The notes under the pieces: model-generated | Told to the model about the DNA's origin: nothing | Databases searched by the model: none | What the model saw: only the letters and a program-made list of their open reading frames with translations | Shown: positions 1 to 6,446 of the stretch, in pieces | Layout of the letters: each line of letters starts with the position of its first letter | Numbering within the stretch: position 1 is the first letter of the stretch | Origin: an uncultured Actinomycetes bacterium | Lineage (GTDB): Bacteria > Actinomycetota > Actinomycetes > Nanopelagicales > Nanopelagicaceae | NCBI GenBank assembly: GCA_903928395.1 | Contig: CAIYQS010000150.1 | Location: 1-14,752, forward strand | DNA length: 14,752 bases | Direction of reading: 5' to 3' | Made by a program: the position numbers and the translations under genes

Positions 1-498
1 GCAAAAGAAACGATCGAAAAAGCGTCGCAGGCAGCTAAAGAACTGATTGATTCAAAAAATCGCGAGGCATCCACCATTACATCAGCTGCTCGTCGTGAGG
101 CAGAGCGCGCAAAGGCGGAAGCAATTTCCGAAATTGCCAATTTCAAGAGTTGGTTGACCGGCGCGGTATCTGAGTCAGAACGGATGCAAAAATTGCATCT
201 TCAAGCGCTCTCCTCGGCAGAAGAAGCTATTCGACAAACAAAGTCAAAAGTTACGACCGCTTTTGAACGACTAGCAGCACTCGGTGTCGATATTGAGAGT
301 GCGTTAGACGAAGCGGATCGCCCCAAAGAAAGTGAATTTGTTCGTACGCAAACGCAATCCAAATCAGCAGCCGGAACGAGAGCAGCCAAAGTAGCACCGG
401 CTCGCGCAGCAAGTACCCGCGCTTCCACTAGTCGAACAACCAAAAACCGCACATCTACCACTCGTAAGAGCGTAGGGAATAAAACAAAGCGAAAGTAA
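1..498 (+). CDS. Coiled-coil protein with highly basic C-terminal tail, 5'-truncated by window edge (DivIVA-like character)
   Basis: The frame is open from base 1 to the TAA at 496-498, so this is the last 165 residues of a longer protein whose start lies outside. An internal TTG at 154 is not needed as a start. The first ~110 visible residues are Ala/Glu/Lys/Arg-rich with heptad-like spacing and no Pro, as expected of a long coiled coil. Their composition resembles the C-terminal coils of actinobacterial DivIVA/Wag31 proteins, but the diagnostic N-terminal domain is not in the window. The last ~45 residues are low-complexity Ser/Thr/Ala with many Lys and Arg and almost no acidic residues, ending KTKRK. 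Such a tail could bind nucleic acid or an acidic surface (inference). The stop overlaps the next start by one base (TAATG), so the two genes are probably co-transcribed and translationally coupled. The function is not established. Confidence 0.75.
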   Translation, partial: AKETIEKASQAAKELIDSKNREASTITSAARREAERAKAEAISEIANFKSWLTGAVSESERMQKLHLQALSSAEEAIRQTKSKVTTAFERLAALGVDIESALDEADRPKESEFVRTQTQSKSAAGTRAAKVAPARAASTRASTSRTTKNRTSTTRKSVGNKTKRK

Positions 499-2270
499 TG
501 ATTGCAAAACCTTCCCGATATATCGCCCCAATAGACGGGCTTCGGGCGATCGCAGTAACGGCAGTAATTCTTTATCACCTCGGGCTGCCCTGGATTCCAG
601 GTGGATTTTTAGGTGTTGATTTATTTTTTGTCATCAGCGGTTACGTGATTACCCGACTTTTGCTTGATTCAATAATGAGCAAAGGTGCCCTCGATCTACG
701 TGAATTTTACTGGGCTCGCCTTAGACGTCTCGCACCACCACTACTAGTTTTACTGGCGGGAACCACACTTATTATTGCGCTTTGGAAGCCTGATGGAATC
801 CATCGGTTCCTCAATGACTTGCCTTATGTCCTATCAGGAACCGAAAACTGGCACCTTGTGGCGGCGCATCAGGATTATTTCCAAGCCGTAGGTCGCCCTC
901 CATTATTACAACATACCTGGTCACTGGCGGTTGAAATTCAGTTTTATCTTCTCTGGCCATTGATACTCCTCGCGATATTGCGCTATTTTGGCAAGAAGAG
1001 CGTTGCGAAGGTTTCGCTCGCAATCGCTTGCACTTCGGGATTGGCGCTCTTTATTTATTCTTTAAAAGTAGATTCAACGCAAACTAATCGCATCAGCCAT
1101 ATTTACTTTGGGACAGATACCCACAGTTTGGGCCTCTTCTTAGGTGCTGCGCTGGCGGTGAGTTGGGTTCCAGCTAATCTCAAACGAGATATTTCGCAAC
1201 GAGCCCAGGACTTTGTTGATGGAGTTGGAGTTGTTGGATTGCTCGGAATATTGAGCACCTTCTTTTTCATCGACGAAAATAATCCTTCGCTTTACCGAAT
1301 TGCTTTTCCATTGGCAGCGCTCTTTGGCTGTGCAATCATTACCTCGCTCGTGCATCCCGCTTCAAGGTTCACTCCACTCCTAAGTGCCAAGCCATTGTTG
1401 TGGATCGGTGAGCGTTCTTACGGAATTTACCTTTGGCACTGGGTTATTTTTCAAGTCACTCGACCGAATGTTGATCTAGCCGGAGCTAGTTGGGCAATTA
1501 ATTCGGCTCGAATATTAATAGTGATCGCATTGTCCGATATCTCTTTGCGGTGGATTGAAATTCCGATTCGGCGTGGACAATTGAGTAATTGGATACGTGG
1601 AATGAAATACCGAACTTCACGAATTCGCCGCCAAGAAAGACTGTGGATTCTGCTGACCATTGTCGGGATTTCCGTCACCACCGTTGGCGCGTCGTGGGCC
1701 GCCGTCATCGAAGATCGCCGCACAAATACTCCTGATTCCGCAGTGACTTCGATCAATCAACAACCAGCACCGGTCACAGGGACCCCAATTCCGACCACGA
1801 CAAGCGTCAGTAATCCAGGTTTGTGGGTCACAGGTGACTCTGTCATCTTAGGAATTCGTGCAAAATTGTTGAATTACTTTCCGATTGCACTCATTAATGC
1901 GCGCGTCGGCCGCCAAATTGGTGAACTGATACAGGTAGTTCAACATGATCGAGTGGGACTCGCGAATTCAACGGTGATCCTGGATCTTGGTAATAACAAC
2001 CATCTAGTTGAGAGCGATGTCCGTACTCTCTTTGAATTGCTTAAGAACCAGCCAAAAATCATTGTCGTTGATACAGCAGTCCCTAGAAGTTGGCGGGATG
2101 ACAATAACCGGATTATCCGCAAGGTAATCGCCGATTATCCGCAGGCCAAATTAGTTGACTGGGCAACGCTTTCGCAGAATCACCCAGAGTATTTTGCTCC
2201 TGATGGAGTACATCTCGATGACGCAGGTGGCAATGTCTACGTCAACGGGATACTAGAGGCGCTGAAGTAA
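498..2270 (+). CDS. Membrane O-acyltransferase: acyltransferase-3 domain fused to C-terminal SGNH domain (OafA/OatA type)
   Basis: This 590-residue protein probably transfers acyl (usually acetyl) groups across the membrane onto a cell-surface glycan. Residues ~8-360 form a multi-helix acyltransferase-3 domain. It has the R-x10-H signature at R16/H27, the HTWSLAVE segment at 139-146 (family form SLSVEEQFY) and the late ERSYGIYLWHW segment. A helix near 385-400 leads to a Thr/Pro/Ser linker, then an SGNH-hydrolase-like domain with GDS at 446-448 (S448 the likely nucleophile), GNNN at 498-501 and DGVH at 569-572 (D569/H572 the likely catalytic pair). This is the two-domain plan of peptidoglycan O-acetyltransferase OatA and of LPS/exopolysaccharide OafA proteins. 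The substrate cannot be decided from sequence; peptidoglycan or a surface polysaccharide are the main options. No strong Shine-Dalgarno is visible, and the ATG overlaps the upstream stop, which suggests coupled translation. Confidence 0.93.
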   Translation: MIAKPSRYIAPIDGLRAIAVTAVILYHLGLPWIPGGFLGVDLFFVISGYVITRLLLDSIMSKGALDLREFYWARLRRLAPPLLVLLAGTTLIIALWKPDGIHRFLNDLPYVLSGTENWHLVAAHQDYFQAVGRPPLLQHTWSLAVEIQFYLLWPLILLAILRYFGKKSVAKVSLAIACTSGLALFIYSLKVDSTQTNRISHIYFGTDTHSLGLFLGAALAVSWVPANLKRDISQRAQDFVDGVGVVGLLGILSTFFFIDENNPSLYRIAFPLAALFGCAIITSLVHPASRFTPLLSAKPLLWIGERSYGIYLWHWVIFQVTRPNVDLAGASWAINSARILIVIALSDISLRWIEIPIRRGQLSNWIRGMKYRTSRIRRQERLWILLTIVGISVTTVGASWAAVIEDRRTNTPDSAVTSINQQPAPVTGTPIPTTTSVSNPGLWVTGDSVILGIRAKLLNYFPIALINARVGRQIGELIQVVQHDRVGLANSTVILDLGNNNHLVESDVRTLFELLKNQPKIIVVDTAVPRSWRDDNNRIIRKVIADYPQAKLVDWATLSQNHPEYFAPDGVHLDDAGGNVYVNGILEALK

Positions 2271-2275
2271 ATGAC

Positions 2276-2326
2276 TAAGCGTTCCCTGATTTAGGGATTT
2301 ATTTAATTTAAGCGCTTCCTGATTTA
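2276..2326. repeat. Imperfect 18-bp direct repeat between convergent genes
   Basis: TAAGCGTTCCCTGATTTA at 2276-2293 and TAAGCGCTTCCTGATTTA at 2309-2326 match at 16 of 18 positions, with starts 33 bp apart. The second copy covers the stop codon (2324-2326) of the minus-strand gene. A third TAAGCG follows at 2325-2330. It looks like a small local duplication; no function can be assigned. Confidence 0.7.
2283..2306 (+). terminator. Possible weak intrinsic terminator after the acyltransferase gene
   Basis: TCCCT-GATTT-AGGGA (2283-2297) is a 5-bp stem with a 5-nt loop, followed by the T-rich run TTTATTTAA on the plus strand. It begins 13 bases after the acyltransferase stop. The stem is short, so confidence is limited. 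A second small hairpin (CGCTT...AAGCG, 2313-2330) lies at the end of the convergent gene but has no T-tract in either direction. Confidence 0.4.
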
Positions 2327-3274
2327 AGCGTATTGACCAGGAAGCCCGAAGACCTTCCCAGGAACTATCGCTCCGTCAGTGTAAACAGCCGAAATCTTAA
2401 ATGACGTCCATCCGCTGTTGTCTGTTTCTGTCACATTGAGTGAGAGTTGAGTTGCAGGGACAGTTGCAATTAATTTGAAGGGACCGCCGCTTGATGAAGC
2501 CTCAATGTTATAGGTAGCTATACCGCTTGAACCCGTTGCTGCGGCCCAGAATATTGCTGCACCTGTTGCTGTGTAATGAGCGACGATTCCTACTGGTGCT
2601 AGATCTGATGCGGTAGACGCAGGAGTTGGTGAGGCGGAAGGCGTAGCTGAACTTTGCGGGGCTGACGATGAGGTATCGGTAGGCGTTGCAACTGGAGTAT
2701 TTGAGGTTGCTGGAGTTGCTGAAGTTGCTGGTGTCGAAGTTGAATTGTGATTTCGGGCCACGACCAAGATTGCAATTAAAACCACACCAATAATTACCCA
2801 GAGCACAACTCGAGAGGAGGATTTTGGACGTTCACCTGGCTCTTTTGGAGTTGTCGGGGCGGGAGTAGAAACAATCGAAGCTGGCTTTGGAGTTGAATCT
2901 ATTGAGATCACCGGAGATGATTCAAGCGACGAGAAAGTCAAAGTTGGAACTGGTGGTATTACGATCCGGGTCGAGGTCCGCTTTGCAGCTGATTTCTTGG
3001 CAACGGCTTTCTTGGCGGCGGCTTTTTTAACTACCGCCTTCTTGACTACTGCTTTCTTGGCGGCGGCTTTTTTAATTGGCGCTTTAGTGGCCACCGCTTT
3101 TTTAACTACTGCCTTCTTTACAACAGCTTTCTTCGCAACCGCCTTCTTGACTACCGCTTTCTTGGCAACTGCCTTTTTGACTACTGCTTTCTTGACTGCG
3201 GCCTTCTTGGCAGCAACCTTCTTTACAGGGGCCTTCTTTGCGGTTGACTTCTTCGCGGTCTTCTTGACTGCCAC
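2324..3274 (-). CDS. Single-pass membrane protein with N-terminal histone-H1-like KKAxx repeat tail and C-terminal FnIII-like domain
   Basis: The 316-residue product has four parts. Residues 4-97 are about 18 tandem lysine-rich pentads (mostly KKAVV, KKAVA, KKAAA), like the tails of bacterial and eukaryotic histone H1-type proteins that bind DNA through charge. Residues 98-155 are a Pro/Ser/Thr linker ending in KSSSR. A single hydrophobic helix spans ~156-173 and is followed by RNH. Residues ~177-225 are an Ala/Thr/Ser/Pro-rich spacer, and ~228-310 resemble a fibronectin type III fold (A-x-F-W, Y-N-I-E-A-S, F-K-I-S-A-V-Y). The positive-inside rule places the lysine tail in the cytoplasm and the FnIII-like part outside. 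The GTG start at 3272-3274 has a GAGGAG Shine-Dalgarno six bases upstream. I infer a link between nucleoid (or another polyanion) and the envelope. The physiological role is unknown. Confidence 0.9.
   Translation of the reverse strand: MAVKKTAKKSTAKKAPVKKVAAKKAAVKKAVVKKAVAKKAVVKKAVAKKAVVKKAVVKKAVATKAPIKKAAAKKAVVKKAVVKKAAAKKAVAKKSAAKRTSTRIVIPPVPTLTFSSLESSPVISIDSTPKPASIVSTPAPTTPKEPGERPKSSSRVVLWVIIGVVLIAILVVARNHNSTSTPATSATPATSNTPVATPTDTSSSAPQSSATPSASPTPASTASDLAPVGIVAHYTATGAAIFWAAATGSSGIATYNIEASSSGGPFKLIATVPATQLSLNVTETDNSGWTSFKISAVYTDGAIVPGKVFGLPGQYA
2984..3265 (-). repeat. 15-bp-periodic coding repeat encoding KKAxx pentads
   Basis: About 18 near-identical 15-bp units lie in frame, each encoding Lys-Lys-Ala-x-x. 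Variation is concentrated in third codon positions and in the last two residues of each pentad (VV, VA, AA, AV); one unit is TKAPI. Since 15 is a multiple of 3, gain or loss of units would keep the frame, so copy number may differ between strains. The opposite strand is also open here because the repeat lacks stops in that frame; this is not evidence of a second gene. Confidence 0.85.
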
Positions 3275-3297
3275 GGGTGACTCCTCATTTGAATGTG

Positions 3298-3327
3298 ATC
3301 TTAATGCTGATCAATTGGGCGTACTAA
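3298..3327 (-). promoter_or_regulatory. Candidate promoter of the H1-tailed membrane protein gene
   Basis: On the minus strand, TTAGTA (3327-3322) and TAAGAT (3303-3298) are separated by 18 bp, giving an expected RNA start about 15-20 bases before the GAGGAG ribosome site. The -10 fits TAnnnT; the -35 matches TTGACA at only three of six positions. The 112-bp gap after rdgB is the longest within this minus-strand block, which supports an independent promoter somewhere in it. Confidence 0.35.
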
Positions 3328-3386
3328 TACCAAAATCGTACCTTAGTTAAATTGAACAACGGAGTAGCCGCGGGTAAATATTCACT

Positions 3387-4016
3387 TCACTGTGGTTCTA
3401 GGAATTTGGTCAATTCGGGAAGTATTTTTGCGAGAGCCTGACCTCGATGGCTAATCTGGTCCTTAATCTCGGAAGGAAGTTCGGCTGTTGTTTGGAGGTA
3501 ACCCCGTGGCTGAAATATTGGGTCGTAACCAAAGCCATTGGAACCTCGGGGCTCCATAACGATTTCGCCCTCAATCCTCCCCTCTCTGACAACCACCTGA
3601 CCTTCGGAATCGGCTCCCTTTGGCATCACAAAAGCTACGGCGCAGGTGAAGTGCGCTGCTAAGGATGGATCCTTCAATTCCTTTATTTCGCGGAGGACCT
3701 TCTCAAGATTGGCTTTATCATCACCATGAGATCCCGCCCATCTGGCAGAAAAAATTCCTGGTGCTCCCCCTAAAGCGTCGATGCATAGGCCGCTGTCATC
3801 TGCGAGCGCAGGTAACCCGGTGTATTGGGCAATTTGTTCTGCCTTAAGCAGGGCATTCTCTGCGAAGGTTGAACCCGTTTCCTCCACATCCGGCATATCG
3901 GGATAATCTCGCAACCCAAGCACATGAATATCGAGGTTAGCTGAATTCAGGATACGTTCAAATTCGGCCACCTTTCCTACGTTTCTGGTGGCCAGAACAA
4001 TTTTTGCTTGAGTCAT
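3387..4016 (-). CDS. rdgB: Non-canonical purine NTP pyrophosphatase (RdgB/HAM1 family)
   Basis: The 209-residue enzyme hydrolyses dITP, ITP and XTP to monophosphates plus pyrophosphate, keeping deaminated purines out of DNA and RNA. Family motifs are all present: TRNVGK at 10-15 (phosphate binding), ETGSTFAENALLKA from 46, ADDSGL at 72-77 with the metal-binding and catalytic acidic residues D73/D74, NGFGYDP in the C-terminal half (base recognition) and SHRG at 189-192. The length is normal for the family. The ATG lies three bases after the rph stop, so it is almost certainly in the rph transcript; rph-rdgB adjacency is common in Actinobacteria (for example Rv1340-Rv1341 in M. tuberculosis). 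No truncation or missing key residue is seen. Confidence 0.97.
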   Translation of the reverse strand: MTQAKIVLATRNVGKVAEFERILNSANLDIHVLGLRDYPDMPDVEETGSTFAENALLKAEQIAQYTGLPALADDSGLCIDALGGAPGIFSARWAGSHGDDKANLEKVLREIKELKDPSLAAHFTCAVAFVMPKGADSEGQVVVREGRIEGEIVMEPRGSNGFGYDPIFQPRGYLQTTAELPSEIKDQISHRGQALAKILPELTKFLEPQ

Positions 4017-4019
4017 CGT

Positions 4020-4745
4020 TTAAGACAACGCCGCCGCTTGCAATCGGGTGAGTTCGGCACAACCAGCAACACCCAGGTCAAGTAATTGATTGAGGAGCGC
4101 TCGATCGAAGGGGACGCCCTCGGCAGTTCCTTGCACTTCGACGAAATTTCCATCGCCGGTACAGACGATATTCATATCGGTATCTGCGTCGACATCTTCT
4201 TCGTAGCAGAGGTCGAGCATCGGCACTCCTTTGATAATGCCAACACTTACCGCCGCCACAGACTGACGAAGCGGTTGTCGATCTCCAATAATGTGACCTT
4301 TACTCTTTGCCCATGCGATGGAATCTGCCAGCGCGACATAAGCTCCCGTGATGGCGGCGGTCCTAGTTCCTCCATCTGCCTGAAGTACGTCACAGTCGAT
4401 AACAATGGTGTTCTCACCGAGGGCGCGAGTATCAACGACTGCTCGCAGCGAGCGACCAACCAGACGCGAAATTTCTTGAGTACGCCCGCCAAGTTTGCCT
4501 TTCACGCTCTCGCGATCTGAGCGAGTATGGGTTGCTCGAGGCAACATCGCATATTCGCTTGTTACCCAACCCTGTCCTTTGCCGGTCAACCACCTGGGAA
4601 CGCCTGGGGTGAAGGAGGCAACGCAAAGCACTCGGGTGTTACCAAATTCAACGAGCACTGATCCTTCGGCATTCTTTAACCAATTGCGGGAAAAAGTAAT
4701 CGGGCGCAGTTCATCTGCTCCACGATCGTTGAAACGTGAACTCAT
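4020..4745 (-). CDS. rph: Ribonuclease PH
   Basis: This 241-residue phosphorolytic 3'-5' exoribonuclease trims the 3' ends of tRNA precursors and other RNAs, using phosphate and releasing nucleoside diphosphates; family members form hexamers. Seen in the sequence: the RPI-F-R N-terminal segment, GGRTQEISRLVGRSLR from 86 (R88 in the active-site region), DCDVLQADGGTRTAAITGA from 117 with phosphate-binding T127/R128, and the acidic EEDVDADTDMN segment that supplies catalytic and metal-binding Asp residues. Full length with no frameshift. The ATG directly follows the murI TAA (TAAATG) with no intervening base, so translation is probably coupled to murI. Confidence 0.97.
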   Translation of the reverse strand: MSSRFNDRGADELRPITFSRNWLKNAEGSVLVEFGNTRVLCVASFTPGVPRWLTGKGQGWVTSEYAMLPRATHTRSDRESVKGKLGGRTQEISRLVGRSLRAVVDTRALGENTIVIDCDVLQADGGTRTAAITGAYVALADSIAWAKSKGHIIGDRQPLRQSVAAVSVGIIKGVPMLDLCYEEDVDADTDMNIVCTGDGNFVEVQGTAEGVPFDRALLNQLLDLGVAGCAELTRLQAAALS

Positions 4746-5546
4746 TTATATTTCCCCTTCAACGCTTTTTACTTCTGGGCCTAAGAATCGACGTGCTAAT
4801 TTACTAAAAGAATCCGTGTCACCCGTCGCAATAAACTTGTAAGTAGGTTTTCCGGAGACGTTGAGCAAATCCTTTTCGACGAGTGTTCGATACAAATCCT
4901 TTGCTGTCTCTTCGGCGCTAGACACTAGTGTCACTTTATCCCCCATCACATATGAAATGACGCCAGTGAGAAGTGGGTAGTGAGTGCACCCTAAAACTAA
5001 AGTGTCCACGTCTTCATCAATCAAGGGTTGTAAGTATTCACGAGCAATGTTGGTGACGGCAGCTCCAGAAGTTTCACCACGCTCTACAAATTCGACGAAC
5101 TCTGGACAAGCAACGGAAGTTATTGAAAGTTGCGGAGCTGCTGCGAATGAATCCAGGTACGCTCCTGAATCAATAGTTGCTACGGTTCCGATAACTCCAA
5201 CACGACCTGAGTGGGTCGCCGAAACTGCGCGCCGCACGGCCGGTTGAATCACTTCTAAAACTGGAATTTCATAGCGCTCTCGGGCATCGCGCAGAGTCGC
5301 CGAACTGGCTGTATTGCATGCAATCACAATCGCCTTTACCCCGGCTACAACCAATTCATCCATAATTTCTAACGCGAAAGAACGCACTTCGGCGAGTGGG
5401 CGTGGTCCATACGGTCCGCGGGCATTGTCACCAACATAAATGATCGACTCCCCAGGTAATTGATCGATAATCGCCCTGGCAACCGTCAATCCACCTAATC
5501 CAGAGTCAAAAATCCCAATCGGTGAGGTTGCGGTTGGTTGTGACAC
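4746..5546 (-). CDS. murI: Glutamate racemase
   Basis: The 266-residue cytoplasmic enzyme interconverts L- and D-glutamate to supply D-Glu for peptidoglycan precursors; it uses no cofactor and works with two cysteines. Both are present in their usual contexts: C77 in ACNTA and C187 in LGCTHYP. The N-terminal IGIFDSGLGGL (D14/S15) and YVGDNARGPYG segments are also as expected. The start used is GTG at 5544-5546, nine bases after the DUF2017 stop. No good Shine-Dalgarno is visible, so re-initiation after the upstream gene is likely. In M. tuberculosis a metallo-beta-lactamase-fold gene (Rv1339) separates murI from rph; here nothing does. Confidence 0.97.
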   Translation of the reverse strand: MSQPTATSPIGIFDSGLGGLTVARAIIDQLPGESIIYVGDNARGPYGPRPLAEVRSFALEIMDELVVAGVKAIVIACNTASSATLRDARERYEIPVLEVIQPAVRRAVSATHSGRVGVIGTVATIDSGAYLDSFAAAPQLSITSVACPEFVEFVERGETSGAAVTNIAREYLQPLIDEDVDTLVLGCTHYPLLTGVISYVMGDKVTLVSSAEETAKDLYRTLVEKDLLNVSGKPTYKFIATGDTDSFSKLARRFLGPEVKSVEGEI

Positions 5547-5555
5547 TCGGTAAGT

Positions 5556-6125
5556 CTAACCGTTTGAAAGTAGGTTCAGGAGGCTCGCCTGAAGCCAACC
5601 CAGCCAAAAAAAGACCGCAAAAATCGGCTTTTGCGGATCCTCATCGGTGAGCGCTTCAAAATATTCATAAGAATCTGGCGTCACTTCCAAACGAACTGAT
5701 AGCGCAAGCCGCAGATCATTGATGGCCATCAACCACGTTTCACTATCTAAGTCTTCGACCACTCCAGCACGATCTTCATCGACAATTACTTCCAGTGCGG
5801 CACGCACTTGTGCCAAGTTCCGTTTTTTCTTTCCACGAAGCGTCGGTTCCGTATATCGACGAAAATCAGCGGCAGCTTCGGGATCCGCATATGCATTCGG
5901 AAGCAATCGCAATAACACGGGATCATCCGGAACGATGATTTCTTCTGGCGCTGCTTTTAGCTGCGACATTAATTGCGCAAACGGATCACTTTCATCGTAA
6001 TGATGATTGAAATCCCCTTCGCCAAGTAGCTCCAACAGTTGTTCCACTAAGTTAATAAGGATGTGCGCCTCATCAAGAGAAAGGTCGAGTGAATACAATT
6101 CTCCATCGCGAGAAAATTCTGACAT
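5556..6125 (-). CDS. DUF2017 family protein (actinobacterial ClpS neighbour)
   Basis: The 189-residue soluble, acidic protein matches the actinobacterial DUF2017 family as I know it. It has an early helical LDEAHILINLVEQLLELL segment, then the core LLRLLPNAYADPEAAADFRRYTE and, near the end, W-x(5)-DLRLALSVRLEV and FFWLGWLQASLLNLL. There is no signal peptide, membrane helix or catalytic motif that I recognise. Members typically sit beside clpS, as here (nine bases after the clpS stop), so a role with the Clp protease or its adaptor is a reasonable but unproven inference. The ATG start at 6123-6125 is kept. Confidence 0.88.
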   Translation of the reverse strand: MSEFSRDGELYSLDLSLDEAHILINLVEQLLELLGEGDFNHHYDESDPFAQLMSQLKAAPEEIIVPDDPVLLRLLPNAYADPEAAADFRRYTEPTLRGKKKRNLAQVRAALEVIVDEDRAGVVEDLDSETWLMAINDLRLALSVRLEVTPDSYEYFEALTDEDPQKPIFAVFFWLGWLQASLLNLLSNG

Positions 6126-6134
6126 CAGGACTTC

Positions 6135-6425
6135 TTAAAACTTGTCATCGCGCTGCAGGGTTGCCCAAAGGCCATGCTCGTGAAGCCGCTGCACATCGCG
6201 TTCCATCTCTTCTCGAGAGCCAGAAGTTACGGCAGCCCGGCCTTCGTTGTGGACTTGCAGCATGAGTTGATGCGCATGCTCAGCCGTAAAATTAAATAAT
6301 TTTATGAACACGAAGGTCACGTATGACATTAAGTTGACGGGATCATCCCAAACAATTGTGACCCAGGGTTTGTCTACGAGTTGTGATATGTCCAGATCGG
6401 ATTCGATCATCGTGTCAGTCGCCAA
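6135..6425 (-). CDS. clpS: ATP-dependent Clp protease adaptor ClpS
   Basis: The 96-residue adaptor binds proteins with N-degrons and hands them to the Clp AAA+ unfoldase for degradation. The sequence shows WDDPVNLMSYVTFVF (D27/D28, then the family's hydrophobic helix) and EHAHQLMLQVHNEGRA with the conserved VHxEG element (H59), ending in a typical basic/aromatic C-terminus. The unstructured N-terminal ~18 residues are normal for ClpS. I take the TTG start (6423-6425) because a GAGGAGGGG Shine-Dalgarno ends about eight bases upstream; the ATG five codons in would be too far away. It follows the GH18 gene by 21 bp, filled by that ribosome site, so it is probably read from an upstream or internal promoter. 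Confidence 0.95.
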   Translation of the reverse strand: MATDTMIESDLDISQLVDKPWVTIVWDDPVNLMSYVTFVFIKLFNFTAEHAHQLMLQVHNEGRAAVTSGSREEMERDVQRLHEHGLWATLQRDDKF

Positions 6426-6431
6426 GTTCTA

Positions 6432-6440
6432 CCCCTCCTC
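6432..6440 (-). promoter_or_regulatory. Strong Shine-Dalgarno that fixes the clpS TTG start
   Basis: On the minus strand this reads GAGGAGGGG. AGGAGG ends eight bases before the TTG, near ideal spacing, whereas the first in-frame ATG is about 23 bases away. It is the strongest ribosome site I found in the window. Confidence 0.75.
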
Positions 6441-6446
6441 ACGACT

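Noticed and set aside
154..498. TTG at 154 as the true start of the first gene
   Set aside because: The frame is open to base 1 and the upstream residues continue the same coiled-coil pattern, so the gene is truncated by the window edge.
2997..3350. 117-residue plus-strand ORF rich in AAFLTTAFL, resembling a membrane protein
   Set aside because: It is the antisense reading of the KKAxx repeat; its hydrophobicity is a by-product of Lys codons read backwards, and it has no ribosome site or homologous features.
4086..4520. 144-residue plus-strand ORF opposite rph
   Set aside because: Antisense to the conserved RNase PH core, with no recognisable domain.
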